Part shown: positions 1 to 8,656 of the stretch, in pieces
Layout: each line of letters begins with the position of its first letter
How positions within the stretch are numbered: position 1 is the stretch's first letter
Origin: Nocardia amikacinitolerans NBRC 108937
GTDB taxonomy: Bacteria; Actinomycetota; Actinomycetes; Mycobacteriales; Mycobacteriaceae
Assembly: GCF_001612615.1 (NCBI RefSeq)
Contig: NZ_BDAU01000031.1
Location: 62,001-126,000 of the forward strand
Direction: 5' to 3'
Length of the DNA stretch: 64,000 bases
Translations under genes and position numbers: made by a program
The notes under the pieces: generated by a model
Databases searched by the model: none
Told to the model about the DNA's origin: nothing
Seen by the model: only the letters and a program-made list of their open reading frames with translations

Positions 1-635
1 TGAAGGAGGCCGGTCTCGACACCATTCCCGGCACCGCCGCCGAGATCCTGGACGACGAGGTGCGCTGGGTGCTCACCAAGGGCAAGCTGCCCACCTCCGC
101 GTGGATCGAGGTGATCACCACGGCGCATCAGGTCGGGCTGCGCTCCAGCTCGACGATGATGTACGGGCACGTCGACAACCCGAAGCACTGGGTCGGCCAC
201 CTGCGGGTGATTCGCGGAATCCAGGACGAGACAGGCGGTTTCACCGAATTCGTGCTGCTGCCCTTCGTGCACCAGAGCGCGCCGCTTTACCTGGCGGGCG
301 CGGCGCGTCCGGGTCCGACGATCCGCGACAACCGCGCCGCGCACGCGCTGGCCAGGATCATGCTGCACGGCCGGATCGACAACATCCAGACCAGCTGGGT
401 CAAGCTCGGCACGGCGGGCACCAGGATGATGCTCAACGGCGGCGCGAACGACCTCGGCGGCACGCTGATGGAGGAGACCATCTCCCGGATGGCGGGCTCC
501 CAGCACGGCTCCGCGAAGACGGTCGCCGAGCTCACCGAGATCGCCACCGGCATCGGCCGCCCGGCCAGGGAACGCACGACCACCTACGGGCGGGTCGATC
601 GCAAGCCGCACGCCCTTTCGTTGTCGCTCGGGTAG
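1..635 (+). CDS. fbiC: FO synthase, C-terminal part (cut by window edge)
   Basis: This is the 3' end of the two-domain radical SAM enzyme that makes 7,8-didemethyl-8-hydroxy-5-deazariboflavin (FO), the chromophore of cofactor F420, from tyrosine and a flavin-pathway intermediate. The reading frame is open from base 3, and only about 210 residues of the CofH-type half are present. Recognisable stretches are IPGTAAEIL, the region around SSSTMMYGH and the C-terminal GTLMEETISRMAG. The usual protein is about 850 residues, so the radical SAM cysteine clusters lie outside the window. It fits the F420-dependent PPOX enzyme at 12.3 kb. The family call is firm. Translation ends at a TAG, and a 213-bp gap follows before fdxC. 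Confidence 0.93.
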   Translation, partial: KEAGLDTIPGTAAEILDDEVRWVLTKGKLPTSAWIEVITTAHQVGLRSSSTMMYGHVDNPKHWVGHLRVIRGIQDETGGFTEFVLLPFVHQSAPLYLAGAARPGPTIRDNRAAHALARIMLHGRIDNIQTSWVKLGTAGTRMMLNGGANDLGGTLMEETISRMAGSQHGSAKTVAELTEIATGIGRPARERTTTYGRVDRKPHALSLSLG

Positions 636-848
636 ACGGAATCGGCGTGCGGCCCCGGAAGCCGTGCTCGAGGACTAAGCTCGTGCTGCTGTACGTCGGA
701 GCGCACGAGGGCAACGGCATACCGGTCGCGAGCGGGGGCGGAGCCGGTGAAGTTAGGGCAGGCTGACCAGTAGTAACGTGGGGTGGTCGGGATAGGGTTT
801 CGCGTGGCGGACCATCCCCGCAGGTGAGGACAGACTAGGAGAGCGGCA

Positions 849-1169
849 GTGCCGTACATCATCGCTGAACCGTGCGTTGACGTGAAGGACAAGGCATGCA
901 TCGAGGAATGCCCCGTGGACTGCATCTACGAGGGTGGTCGCATGCTGTACATCCATCCGGACGAGTGCGTGGACTGTGGTGCATGTGAGCCGGTGTGCCC
1001 GGTGGAGGCGATCTTCTACGAAGACGACACGCCGGACCAGTGGAGCGGGTACGTGAACGCCAACGTCGACTTCTTCGACGAGCTGGGTTCGCCGGGCGGC
1101 GCGACCAAGGTCGGCAAGGTGGACTACGACCCGCCGTTCATCAAAGAACTTCCCCCGATGGGCGAGTGA
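849..1169 (+). CDS. fdxC: 7Fe (3Fe-4S/4Fe-4S) ferredoxin
   Basis: A 106-residue low-potential electron carrier of the bacterial 7Fe ferredoxin type. The N-terminal half holds the cysteines CVDVKDKACIEECPVDC and the second cluster motif CVDCGACEPVCPVE, and the C-terminal tail is acidic. The GTG start at 849 is preceded by AGGAGAG. dapC follows after 8 bp, so the two are probably co-transcribed, as fdxC (Rv1177) and dapC (Rv1178) are in M. tuberculosis. The physiological partner cannot be deduced from sequence; cytochromes P450 and other oxidoreductases are typical partners for this family. Confidence 0.95.
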   Translation: MPYIIAEPCVDVKDKACIEECPVDCIYEGGRMLYIHPDECVDCGACEPVCPVEAIFYEDDTPDQWSGYVNANVDFFDELGSPGGATKVGKVDYDPPFIKELPPMGE

Positions 1170-1177
1170 GAGCGTAA

Positions 1178-2287
1178 GTGAGTTCGCGTGGCCGGGTCAG
1201 CGCTCTGCTGCCCGATTTCCCCTGGGACACCATCGCGTCGGTGAAGGCGAGAGCCGCGGCGCATCCCGACGGGATCGTCGATCTTTCGGTCGGCACCCCG
1301 GTGGACCCCGTCGCCCCGCTGATCAGGGCGGCGTTGAACTCGGTCGCGGAGGTGCCCGGCTACCCGACCACGCACGGCACGCCCGAACTGCGCGCCGCCG
1401 CGGTCGACGCGCTCAAGCGCCGGTATGGAATCACCGGTCTCGATCCGGCGGCGGTGCTACCCGTGATCGGCACCAAGGAGCTGATCGCGGGTCTGCCGCG
1501 GCTGCTCGGCCTCGGCTCCGGCGATCTTGTGGTCATTCCCGAGATCGCCTACCCGACCTACGAGGTCGGCGCGCTGCTCGCGGGCGCCCAGGTGCTGCGG
1601 GCCGACGGGCTCACCCGGCTCGGTCCGCAGTCGCCCGCGCTGATCTACCTCAATTCCCCGTCCAACCCGACCGGGCGGGTACTCGGGCTCGAACACCTCC
1701 GCAAGGTCGTGGCCTTCGCGCGGGAGCGCGGCGCGATCGTCGCTTCCGACGAGTGCTACCTGGGCCTGTCCTGGGACAGCCGCCCCTTCTCGATCCTCGA
1801 TCCCGAAGTGTGCGACGGCGACCACACCGGTCTGCTCGCGGTGCACTCGCTCTCGAAGACCTCGAACCTGGCCAGCTACCGCGCCGGTTTCGTGGCGGGA
1901 GATCCCGAACTGGTCGCCGAACTTCTGGAGGTGCGCAAGCACTCGGGCATGATGGTGCCCTACCCGATCCAGGCCGCGATGACGGCCGCGCTCGGCGACG
2001 ACGCGCACGAGGGCCAGCAGCGCGAACGCTACCGCGCCCGGCGCGAGCAGCTGCGAAACGCGTTGCAGAGCGCGGGTTTCCGCATCGATCACTCCGAGGC
2101 GGGGCTGTACCTGTGGTCCACGCGCGGTGAGAACTGCCGGACCACCCTGGACTGGCTGGCCGAGCGCGGCATCCTCGCCGCGCCCGGCGACTTCTACGGG
2201 CCGACGGCCGGTGAGCACGTACGGATCGCACTGACCGCGTCCGACGAACGCGTCGCCGCCGCCGCGGAACGCTTGCGCGCGAACTGA
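1178..2287 (+). CDS. dapC: N-succinyldiaminopimelate aminotransferase
   Basis: A class I/II PLP-dependent aminotransferase of 369 residues. It is predicted to transaminate N-succinyl-2-amino-6-ketopimelate with glutamate in lysine and meso-diaminopimelate synthesis. The PLP lysine lies in SLSKTSNLASYRAGFV (near residue 228), and the substrate-binding region shows NSPSNPTGRV (near residue 155). The start is a GTG 8 bp after the fdxC stop, with GAGAG upstream. dapD and dapE lie 11-13 kb downstream, which supports the pathway assignment over other class I aminotransferases. Length and context match actinobacterial DapC. Confidence 0.9.
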   Translation: MSSRGRVSALLPDFPWDTIASVKARAAAHPDGIVDLSVGTPVDPVAPLIRAALNSVAEVPGYPTTHGTPELRAAAVDALKRRYGITGLDPAAVLPVIGTKELIAGLPRLLGLGSGDLVVIPEIAYPTYEVGALLAGAQVLRADGLTRLGPQSPALIYLNSPSNPTGRVLGLEHLRKVVAFARERGAIVASDECYLGLSWDSRPFSILDPEVCDGDHTGLLAVHSLSKTSNLASYRAGFVAGDPELVAELLEVRKHSGMMVPYPIQAAMTAALGDDAHEGQQRERYRARREQLRNALQSAGFRIDHSEAGLYLWSTRGENCRTTLDWLAERGILAAPGDFYGPTAGEHVRIALTASDERVAAAAERLRAN

Positions 2288-2412
2288 TTCCGCCCGGTCG
2301 AACCGGCTCCGATGCGCTCGCCGCGGCGGTGCAGCGCACCCGGCGGTTCGCCTGAGCGTGCCGCGCTTCGTACACTCGAGGCGCTCGATCGGCTCGGCGA
2401 AAGGTTGCTGCG

Positions 2413-4098
2413 ATGCAGGGGGTGGGGCTCGCCGTCGGCGAGGTGTTCGCCGGATACCGGATCGAGCGTGTGCTCGGTCGCGGCGGGATGGGCACCGTCT
2501 ACCTGGCCGGTCATCCCCGGCTGCCGCGCCTGATCGCGCTGAAACTGCTCGACCGCGAGCTCTACGCCGACGAGGAGGCGCGGCGGCGGTTCGAACGCGA
2601 AGCGGATGTGGTTGCGCGGCTGGATCATCCGAACATCGTGTCGGTGCTCGATCGCGGCGCCGACGACGGCGTGCTGTGGATTTCCATGCAGTACGTGGAC
2701 GGTGGCGACGCGTCGGCGTTCCGCGGCAGGCCGCTGGACCCGGCGCGGGCCGCGGGGATCGTCGCCCAGACCGCGGCCGCACTGGATTACGCGCACGACC
2801 GCGGCGTGCTGCATCGCGACGTCAAACCCGCCAACATCCTGTTGAGTGCCGCGCACGGCGGCGGTGACCGAGTACTGCTCAGCGATTTCGGCATCGCGCG
2901 GATGCGCGAGGACACCCATCAGCTGACCAAGACCGGCGAACTGCTCGCCACATTGGCTTACGCTGCGCCGGAACAGCTTTCGGACGAGACGGTCGACCAG
3001 CGCGCCGATCAGTACGCGCTCGGCTGCACCCTGTTCGCCTTGCTGACTGGGCGAGCGCCGTTCACCGCGACCAACCCGGGCGCGATCATCGCGGCGCACC
3101 TCACTCAGCCGGTGCCGAAAGCCAGTGCGCTCGTGCCGGGACTGCCGCCCGCGGTGGACGAGGTGATCGCCAGGGCGATGGACAAGGACCCGGCGCGCCG
3201 CTTCGCCGGCTGTGGTGATTTCGCCGAGGTGGCGGCGCGGGCGTTGGGCGGGCGCGCGGCTGCCCCGATGCTCGCGAGTCCGGTCGACGACTCGGCGCAC
3301 CCGCGGCTCGCGCCGAGCCATGCGTTGCTGGATGGTTCCGCGCCGTCCCGCACGGCGCACTTCACCAACACACCAACCGACGCGCACGGCGCTGCGTCCC
3401 CGTGGGGCAGCGGTTCCGCGCCCGTCATCCAGCCGCCTCGGGCTCCGCATCCTGCCGACGCCGGCATCGCTCGCCAACCCGCGACCACCCGCCGCTGGGC
3501 GAGCGATCCGACAATGCCGCCGCGCCGACCGGGACGGCAGGTCTCCTCCGGTTGGCGGACGTTCTCCGTGCTGCTGCTCGTATCGGCACTGGTACTCGGA
3601 TTGGGTGGGGTCGCGGCCGTCGGCGTCTACTGGAAGATCATCCGCCCGAACCGGCCGCAGCCGCTGCCGTGGGGCGCGCACCACTCCATCGCTGTCAAGT
3701 TTCCCGAGCTCATCCCGGCGAGCCCGGATGGGACGGGCTGGCGCGGCGCGCGCTGTCACGCGGCCGCGACGGTGGTGACTCAGCCCGGGGATCCGCTGCC
3801 GCTGCGCCAGATCGTCTGCACCGATCCGGACGGTGTCACGGCCTGGTACACCGAGTACGGGGGATTCCGCGATGTCCAGGCCTACCTGTCGGCGCACGCC
3901 ACGCTGACGGGTGAACGCGAATTCAGCAGGCCGGGCGGGCTCCAGGTGTTCCGGCCGACCGATCCCGCCGCGCCGTTCGCGCTGGCCACGCACGGCTGGG
4001 TGGCCCCGATGGTTTCGTCGATCCTCGTGGAGGTCGCCTGGCCCGGACATACCTACGAGGAGGTCCGCGACCTGTGGTGGGCGCAGGCTCCGTTCTGA
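2413..4098 (+). CDS. Membrane-anchored serine/threonine protein kinase
   Basis: A 561-residue eukaryotic-type (Hanks) kinase. The glycine loop is LGRGGMGTVY (residues about 20-29), the ATP lysine is in ALKLL (near 43), the catalytic loop is HRDVKPANIL (from about 134), the metal-binding motif is SDFGIA and the activation-segment end is APEQL. A Pro/Ala-rich linker leads to one transmembrane segment (about 379-402). The extracytoplasmic domain of about 155 residues has two cysteines (RCHAAA and IVCTDP), possibly a disulfide. This is the Pkn architecture of mycobacteria, with a cytosolic kinase and an outside sensor. The sensor domain is not recognised and no partner gene adjoins, so the signal is unknown. 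Confidence 0.93.
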   Translation: MQGVGLAVGEVFAGYRIERVLGRGGMGTVYLAGHPRLPRLIALKLLDRELYADEEARRRFEREADVVARLDHPNIVSVLDRGADDGVLWISMQYVDGGDASAFRGRPLDPARAAGIVAQTAAALDYAHDRGVLHRDVKPANILLSAAHGGGDRVLLSDFGIARMREDTHQLTKTGELLATLAYAAPEQLSDETVDQRADQYALGCTLFALLTGRAPFTATNPGAIIAAHLTQPVPKASALVPGLPPAVDEVIARAMDKDPARRFAGCGDFAEVAARALGGRAAAPMLASPVDDSAHPRLAPSHALLDGSAPSRTAHFTNTPTDAHGAASPWGSGSAPVIQPPRAPHPADAGIARQPATTRRWASDPTMPPRRPGRQVSSGWRTFSVLLLVSALVLGLGGVAAVGVYWKIIRPNRPQPLPWGAHHSIAVKFPELIPASPDGTGWRGARCHAAATVVTQPGDPLPLRQIVCTDPDGVTAWYTEYGGFRDVQAYLSAHATLTGEREFSRPGGLQVFRPTDPAAPFALATHGWVAPMVSSILVEVAWPGHTYEEVRDLWWAQAPF

Positions 4099-4166
4099 TC
4101 GCGCTCCGACACGCTGGTGCGTGAAGAGGCTGGCGTTCGGACCTGGATTTGGGGCTAGCCTGAGAT

Positions 4167-5801
4167 ATGGACGCTGTCACGGTTGTCCCTATGCCAGGCA
4201 ACGAGCCGGTGCACACGTACGCGCCGGGAAGCCGCGAGCGCGAGTCGCTGGTGGCCGAGCTGGCCGAGATCTCCGCCGAATCCGTCGACGTCCCGCTGGT
4301 CATCGGCGGCAAGCACCGGCCGGGCATCGGCGAGCGGCACGAGATCGTCGCACCGCATCGGCATCGACACGTACTGGGGACATACACCGATACCACTCAT
4401 TCCGAAGCACACGGCGCCATCGAGGCCGCCATCGCCGCCGCCCCCGGGTGGCGCACCATGCCGTTCGACGATCGCGCCGCGATCTTCCTGCGCGCGGCCG
4501 ATCTGCTGGCCGGGCCGTGGCGGGAGAAGCTGGCCGCCGCGACGATGCTCGGCCAGTCGAAGTCGATCGCGCAGGCCGAGATCGACGCGCCGTGCGAGCT
4601 CGTCGATTTCTGGCGGTTCAACGTGGCGTTCGCGCGCGACATCCTGGCCCAGCAGCCGCAGTCGAGTCCTGGCGTGTGGAACCGGATGGACTATCGGCCG
4701 CTGGAGGGGTTCGTCTACGCGATCACGCCGTTCAATTTCACCGCCATCGCGGGCAACCTGCCGACCGCGCCCGCGCTGATGGGCAACACGGTGGTGTGGA
4801 AGCCCTCGCCGACGCAGACGCTCGCGGCTTTCTACACCATGCGGCTGCTGGAGGCGGCGGGCCTGCCGCCCGGGGTGATCAACATGGTCACCGGCGACGG
4901 GATCCGGCTCTCGGAGGTGGCGCTGGCCGACCCGCGCCTGGCTGGCATCCACTTCACCGGTTCCACCCGCACCTTCCAGTCGCTGTGGCAGCAGGTCGGC
5001 GCGAATATCGGCCGCTACCACGGCTATCCGCGGCTGGTTGGGGAGACGGGCGGCAAGGACTTCATCGTCGCGCACCCGTCGGCCGATCCGGACGCCTTGC
5101 GTACCGCGCTGATTCGCGGCGCGTACGAGTATCAGGGCCAGAAGTGCTCGGCCGCCTCGCGCGCCTACATCGCGCGTTCGGTGTGGCGGGCCATCGGTGA
5201 CGACTTCCTCACCGCGACCGCAGAGCTGAGCTACGGAGACGTGGCCGACCTTTCGAATTTCGGTGGGGCGCTGATCGATCGGCGCGCCTACGACAAGAAC
5301 GTCGCGGCCATCGAACGGGCAAGGGACGCGGGCGTCACCATCCCGGTCGGCGGCACCTACGACGACAGCGAAGGCTGGTTCGTCCGCCCCACGGTGCTGC
5401 TCTCCGACGACCCGCGCGACGAGTCGTTCACCACCGAGTACTTCGGCCCGATCCTCTCGGTGCACGTCTACGACGACGCCGAACCCGGTTCGTACGCAGC
5501 GATTCTCGCCGAGGTGGAGTCGGCCGCGCCCTACGCGCTGACCGGCGCGATATTCGCCGACGATCGCAAGGCCGCCGAACAAGCCGGCGCCGCATTGCGT
5601 TTCGCGGCGGGCAACTTCTACATCAACGACAAACCCACCGGCGCCGTCGTCGGTCAGCAGCCGTTCGGCGGCGCGCGCGCCTCCGGCACCGACGACAAGG
5701 CTGGCTCACCGCTGAATCTGCTGCGCTGGACGGCGCCGCGCACCATCAAGGAGACATTCGTGCCGCCGGTACAGCACCGGTACCCGCACATGGACTCGTG
5801 A
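4167..5801 (+). CDS. pruA: 1-pyrroline-5-carboxylate dehydrogenase
   Basis: L-glutamate gamma-semialdehyde dehydrogenase, 544 residues, the second step of proline catabolism (P5C/glutamate semialdehyde to glutamate with NAD+). ALDH signatures are present: the pocket ITPFNFTAIAGN, FTGSTRTFQ, the general-base glutamate in GETGGKDF and the nucleophilic cysteine in GQKCSAASRAY. A TAGCCT box (4156-4161) lies 5 bp before the ATG, suggesting a leaderless or near-leaderless transcript. pruB follows 64 bp downstream. In this lineage the two activities are separate proteins, not a PutA fusion, and that is what is seen here. Confidence 0.95.
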   Translation: MDAVTVVPMPGNEPVHTYAPGSRERESLVAELAEISAESVDVPLVIGGKHRPGIGERHEIVAPHRHRHVLGTYTDTTHSEAHGAIEAAIAAAPGWRTMPFDDRAAIFLRAADLLAGPWREKLAAATMLGQSKSIAQAEIDAPCELVDFWRFNVAFARDILAQQPQSSPGVWNRMDYRPLEGFVYAITPFNFTAIAGNLPTAPALMGNTVVWKPSPTQTLAAFYTMRLLEAAGLPPGVINMVTGDGIRLSEVALADPRLAGIHFTGSTRTFQSLWQQVGANIGRYHGYPRLVGETGGKDFIVAHPSADPDALRTALIRGAYEYQGQKCSAASRAYIARSVWRAIGDDFLTATAELSYGDVADLSNFGGALIDRRAYDKNVAAIERARDAGVTIPVGGTYDDSEGWFVRPTVLLSDDPRDESFTTEYFGPILSVHVYDDAEPGSYAAILAEVESAAPYALTGAIFADDRKAAEQAGAALRFAAGNFYINDKPTGAVVGQQPFGGARASGTDDKAGSPLNLLRWTAPRTIKETFVPPVQHRYPHMDS

Positions 5802-5865
5802 GACCGGCGGCGCCGACACGTCGGCCGGAAGAGGGAGGCGTGATGCGTGACATTCTCGAGGACCG

Positions 5866-6834
5866 ATGAACCCGCTGCGCCCGGCCATTCTCGCGGCGGC
5901 CGCCTCGCCGCGGCTGAAGCGCGTGCTCACCGGGACCAAGGTCACCGCCGATATCGTGCGCCGGTTCGTGCCCGGTGAGTCACGGGCGGAGCTGGCGCCG
6001 GTGGTGGGTGCGCTGCTCGGCAGCGGCAGGCTGATCAGCGTCGACTATCTCGGTGAGAACACCACCGATCGGTCGCGCGCCGAAGCGACGGTCGCGGAAT
6101 ACCTTTCGCTGATCAACGAGCTCGCCGCCGCCGACCGGCCCATCGGGTCCGACGGGGCTGTCGTGCCCGCGGAGGTGTCGGTCAAGCTGTCCGCGCTCGG
6201 GCAGGCACTGCCGGGTGACGGTCCCGCCATCGCCACCGACAACCTGCGCACCGTGTGCACCAAGGCCGCCGAGGCTGGCGTGTGGGTCACCGTCGACGCG
6301 GAAGACCACACGACCACCGATGCCACGCTGGCCACCGTGCGCGAGTTGCGGCCGGAATTCCCTTGGCTCGGCGCGGTTCTCCAGGCTTACCTGCACCGCA
6401 CCCGGGACGACTGCGCCGAATTCGCGGGTCCTGGTTCGCGAATCCGCCTGTGCAAGGGCGCGTACCGCGAGCCTGCGGCGGTGGCCTATCAGCGGAACGT
6501 CGAAGTGAGCGATTCGTACCTGCGCTGCCTGGAGATCCTCATGCGCGGTGCGGGTTACCCGATGGTGGCCACCCACGACCCGAAACTCGTGCTGGCCGCC
6601 GAGCGGATGGCCGCCGAAACAGGCCGGAGCGCAGGGACATTCGAGCACCAGATGCTGTACGGCGTGCGCGACGCCGAGCAGCTGCGGCTGGCGGCGGCCG
6701 GGCATACCGTGCGGGTGTACGTCCCGTACGGCGACGACTGGTACGGCTACCTGACCCGCAGGTTGGCCGAGCGGCCCGCCAACCTGCGGTTCTTCCTGCG
6801 TGCGTTGACGGCGGGTCGTGCGGACACGGCCTGA
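5866..6834 (+). CDS. pruB: Proline dehydrogenase
   Basis: A monofunctional FAD-dependent proline dehydrogenase of 322 residues that oxidises proline to 1-pyrroline-5-carboxylate. The (beta/alpha)8 PRODH motifs are visible: VSVKLSALG, the VTVDAEDHTTTD region, RIRLCKGAYREP, the THD segment after MVATHDPKL, FEHQMLYGVR, and the C-terminal YVPYGDDWYGYLTRRLAERPAN, which forms the substrate/flavin lid. It sits just downstream of pruA, so the pair converts proline to glutamate. The ATG at 5866 has GAGGACC directly upstream. Confidence 0.95.
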   Translation: MNPLRPAILAAAASPRLKRVLTGTKVTADIVRRFVPGESRAELAPVVGALLGSGRLISVDYLGENTTDRSRAEATVAEYLSLINELAAADRPIGSDGAVVPAEVSVKLSALGQALPGDGPAIATDNLRTVCTKAAEAGVWVTVDAEDHTTTDATLATVRELRPEFPWLGAVLQAYLHRTRDDCAEFAGPGSRIRLCKGAYREPAAVAYQRNVEVSDSYLRCLEILMRGAGYPMVATHDPKLVLAAERMAAETGRSAGTFEHQMLYGVRDAEQLRLAAAGHTVRVYVPYGDDWYGYLTRRLAERPANLRFFLRALTAGRADTA

Positions 6835-6914
6835 GGGCGTTGTCCTCGGACCCGCGCGCCGGCGGCGCTGCCAGACCGTCCTCGATTCGCCCACGGCCGG
6901 AGCGAAGGTGCGCC

Positions 6915-7784
6915 TCAGACCAGCGGCTTGCCCAACCTGCGCCGCCTGCGCAGATCCCACAGGTAGTAGTTCATCGGAAAGAGCCTGAGCCGCTGGGGAA
7001 GTCGGCGGTGCACCGTGCCGATCGCGCGCAGCAGCAGAGTCAGCGCGCGATCCTGGCGCGGCGTCCACCGCATGCCCATCTCGGCGCGCAGGTGCGGCGG
7101 AAGCAGGCCCGCGACGACGAACCGCTGCACCGGTGCGAACACGCGCAGCGGCGGCGCGACCATCTTCAGGTCGACGAGACCGTTGAAGTAGTCGCGGGTG
7201 CGGGCGTCGATGGTCTTGGTGGCCAGGTTCGTCGTCCAGTACTCGTCGAACGCGGCGCGGTCGGCGGGCCACATCTCCCTGCGCATCTGCAGTGAGGTGC
7301 CGAGCCGGGCGGCGTACTGGTAGAACGCGTCCGCGCTCGCCGGGTCGAGCGGGCCGTGCAGCCGTTCCTCCAGGTCAACGATGCCCCAGTACAGGCAGGC
7401 GGCCACCCACAGCTGGAGCTTGGGATCGAAGGCGTTGTACTTCACCGGGCTGTTCGCCCCGGACCGGATGCTGCGGTGCGAAGTGTTGACCGCCTCGCGG
7501 TACGCGGCGCGCTCGTCCTCGGTGCCCATCAGGGCGACGGCGAGATAGGTGAGCGTGGTGCGCAGCCGCTTCAACGGGTGCAGGGTCACCTTGCCGGAGT
7601 CCACGTTGCTCTCCAGCACGCCATAGGCCACCGGAGTCAGGCTCAGCTGCATGATCACGTTCGCGGTGCCGCCGAGGAAGGCGGCGACGCCGCTCCAATA
7701 CTTCTCGATGTCGAAGTCCTCGGCGGTGCCGTAGCGGCTGCCTGGCACCGGCGCGGGCGTCGTTGCACGAAGGGGCGCGGTCAT
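6915..7784 (-). CDS. MpaB-like DUF2236 oxygenase-family protein (copy A)
   Basis: A DUF2236 (MpaB/Lcp catalytic-domain family) protein. Typical stretches are FLGGTANVIMQLS, LHPLKRLRTTLTYLAV and NAFDPKLQLWVAACLYWG. Known members are heme-dependent oxygenases or of unknown activity, so the reaction here is not established. The ATG at 7784 (289 residues) is chosen because GAGGAC lies 5 nt upstream and the N-terminus MTAPLRA aligns with copy B at 9523-10374. A GTG at 7808 would add 8 residues. The promoter region holds the inverted repeat 7823-7849, shared with copy B, and a second perfect dyad TTCACC-GGA-GGTGAA (7804-7818). The TetR gene at 8005 is divergent. Confidence 0.88.
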   Translation of the reverse strand: MTAPLRATTPAPVPGSRYGTAEDFDIEKYWSGVAAFLGGTANVIMQLSLTPVAYGVLESNVDSGKVTLHPLKRLRTTLTYLAVALMGTEDERAAYREAVNTSHRSIRSGANSPVKYNAFDPKLQLWVAACLYWGIVDLEERLHGPLDPASADAFYQYAARLGTSLQMRREMWPADRAAFDEYWTTNLATKTIDARTRDYFNGLVDLKMVAPPLRVFAPVQRFVVAGLLPPHLRAEMGMRWTPRQDRALTLLLRAIGTVHRRLPQRLRLFPMNYYLWDLRRRRRLGKPLV

Positions 7785-7822
7785 CGTCGTCCTCGTCTTT
7801 CCGTTCACCGGAGGTGAAGCGA

Positions 7823-7849
7823 TGAGAAGGTAAGGCGGTCACCTTCTCA
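7823..7849. promoter_or_regulatory. Inverted-repeat operator at MpaB-like copy A
   Basis: TGAGAAGG-N11-CCTTCTCA. The perfect arms extend to 11 bp here (GATGAGAAGGT at 7821-7831 and ACCTTCTCATC at 7841-7851). It lies 39 bp upstream of the copy A start, in the divergent region shared with the TetR gene at 8005. The same 8-bp arms with the same 11-bp spacer recur before copy B (10397-10423). Inferred to be the binding site of the TetR protein encoded at 8005. Confidence 0.8.
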
Positions 7850-8004
7850 TCTGAGGGCGGGTGCTGTCAAAGGGTGTGTCGCCGCATCCGCTCCGGCCGT
7901 GCGCGATCTGAGGGCGGACTGCCCGGCCAGGGCTCCAGGTGCAGCCGGTGAAGGTATGCGATGCTGACGTTGTCATCGTTTCGCCGGACGATAGGGTGGG
8001 AGAC

Positions 8005-8637
8005 ATGGCGAGCTTCACCAAACTGCTGCCGCTGGTGCGCAACTCCGGGCCGGAAGACCGCAACCAGGCGCGGGTGCTGGACGCCGCGCTGGTGGCCTTC
8101 CTGGATTTCGGCATCAAGCGCACGAGCATGGTGGAAGTGGCCCGGCGGTGCGGCCTCTCGCTGGCCACGCTGTACCGGCGCTTCGCCAGCAAATCCGATC
8201 TGATCGAGGCCGTCGCGCTACGCCAGACCCGCGAGTTCATCGACGAGGTGGACGGCGTGCTCCAGCGGCAGGTTGACCGGGACGCCAGCGCCGAGGATCA
8301 GATCGTCGCGCTGTTCGTCGCGTTCGTGAACGGCCTGCGCGGCAACCAGCTGGTGCACCGGCTGCTCGCCACCGAACCCGAGCTGGTGCTGCCGTTCCTC
8401 ACCGTGAAGGGCGCGCCGATCATCGAACTCGGGCGCGACTACGTCGCCGAGTTCGTCACGCGTCTCCAGCAGGAGGGCAAACTTCCCGCGTACGATCCGG
8501 CACCGCTGGCCGAGATGATCGCGCGCACCGCGGTGTCGCTGGCGTTGACGCCGCAGACCGTCATCCCGTTCGGCGACGACGCCGCCCTGCGCGAGTTCGC
8601 CCGCGACCACGTGGTGGTCTCGTTCCGGGTGCGCTGA
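8005..8637 (+). CDS. TetR-family transcriptional regulator
   Basis: A 210-residue TetR regulator. The N-terminal HTH shows FGIKRTSMVEVARRCGLS followed by the recognition helix and LATLYRRFASKSDLIEAV. The C-terminal ligand-binding half is helical and unassigned. The ATG at 8005 is preferred over the upstream GTG at 7939 because a TTGTCA-N16-TAGGGT promoter (7970-7997) ends 7 nt before it, implying a leaderless mRNA. It lies between two paralogous DUF2236 genes that both carry the TGAGAAGG dyad, so it is the obvious candidate for their common, probably repressing, regulator. Confidence 0.9.
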   Translation: MASFTKLLPLVRNSGPEDRNQARVLDAALVAFLDFGIKRTSMVEVARRCGLSLATLYRRFASKSDLIEAVALRQTREFIDEVDGVLQRQVDRDASAEDQIVALFVAFVNGLRGNQLVHRLLATEPELVLPFLTVKGAPIIELGRDYVAEFVTRLQQEGKLPAYDPAPLAEMIARTAVSLALTPQTVIPFGDDAALREFARDHVVVSFRVR

Positions 8638-8656
8638 AGGGCAGGCGCACGCCGAC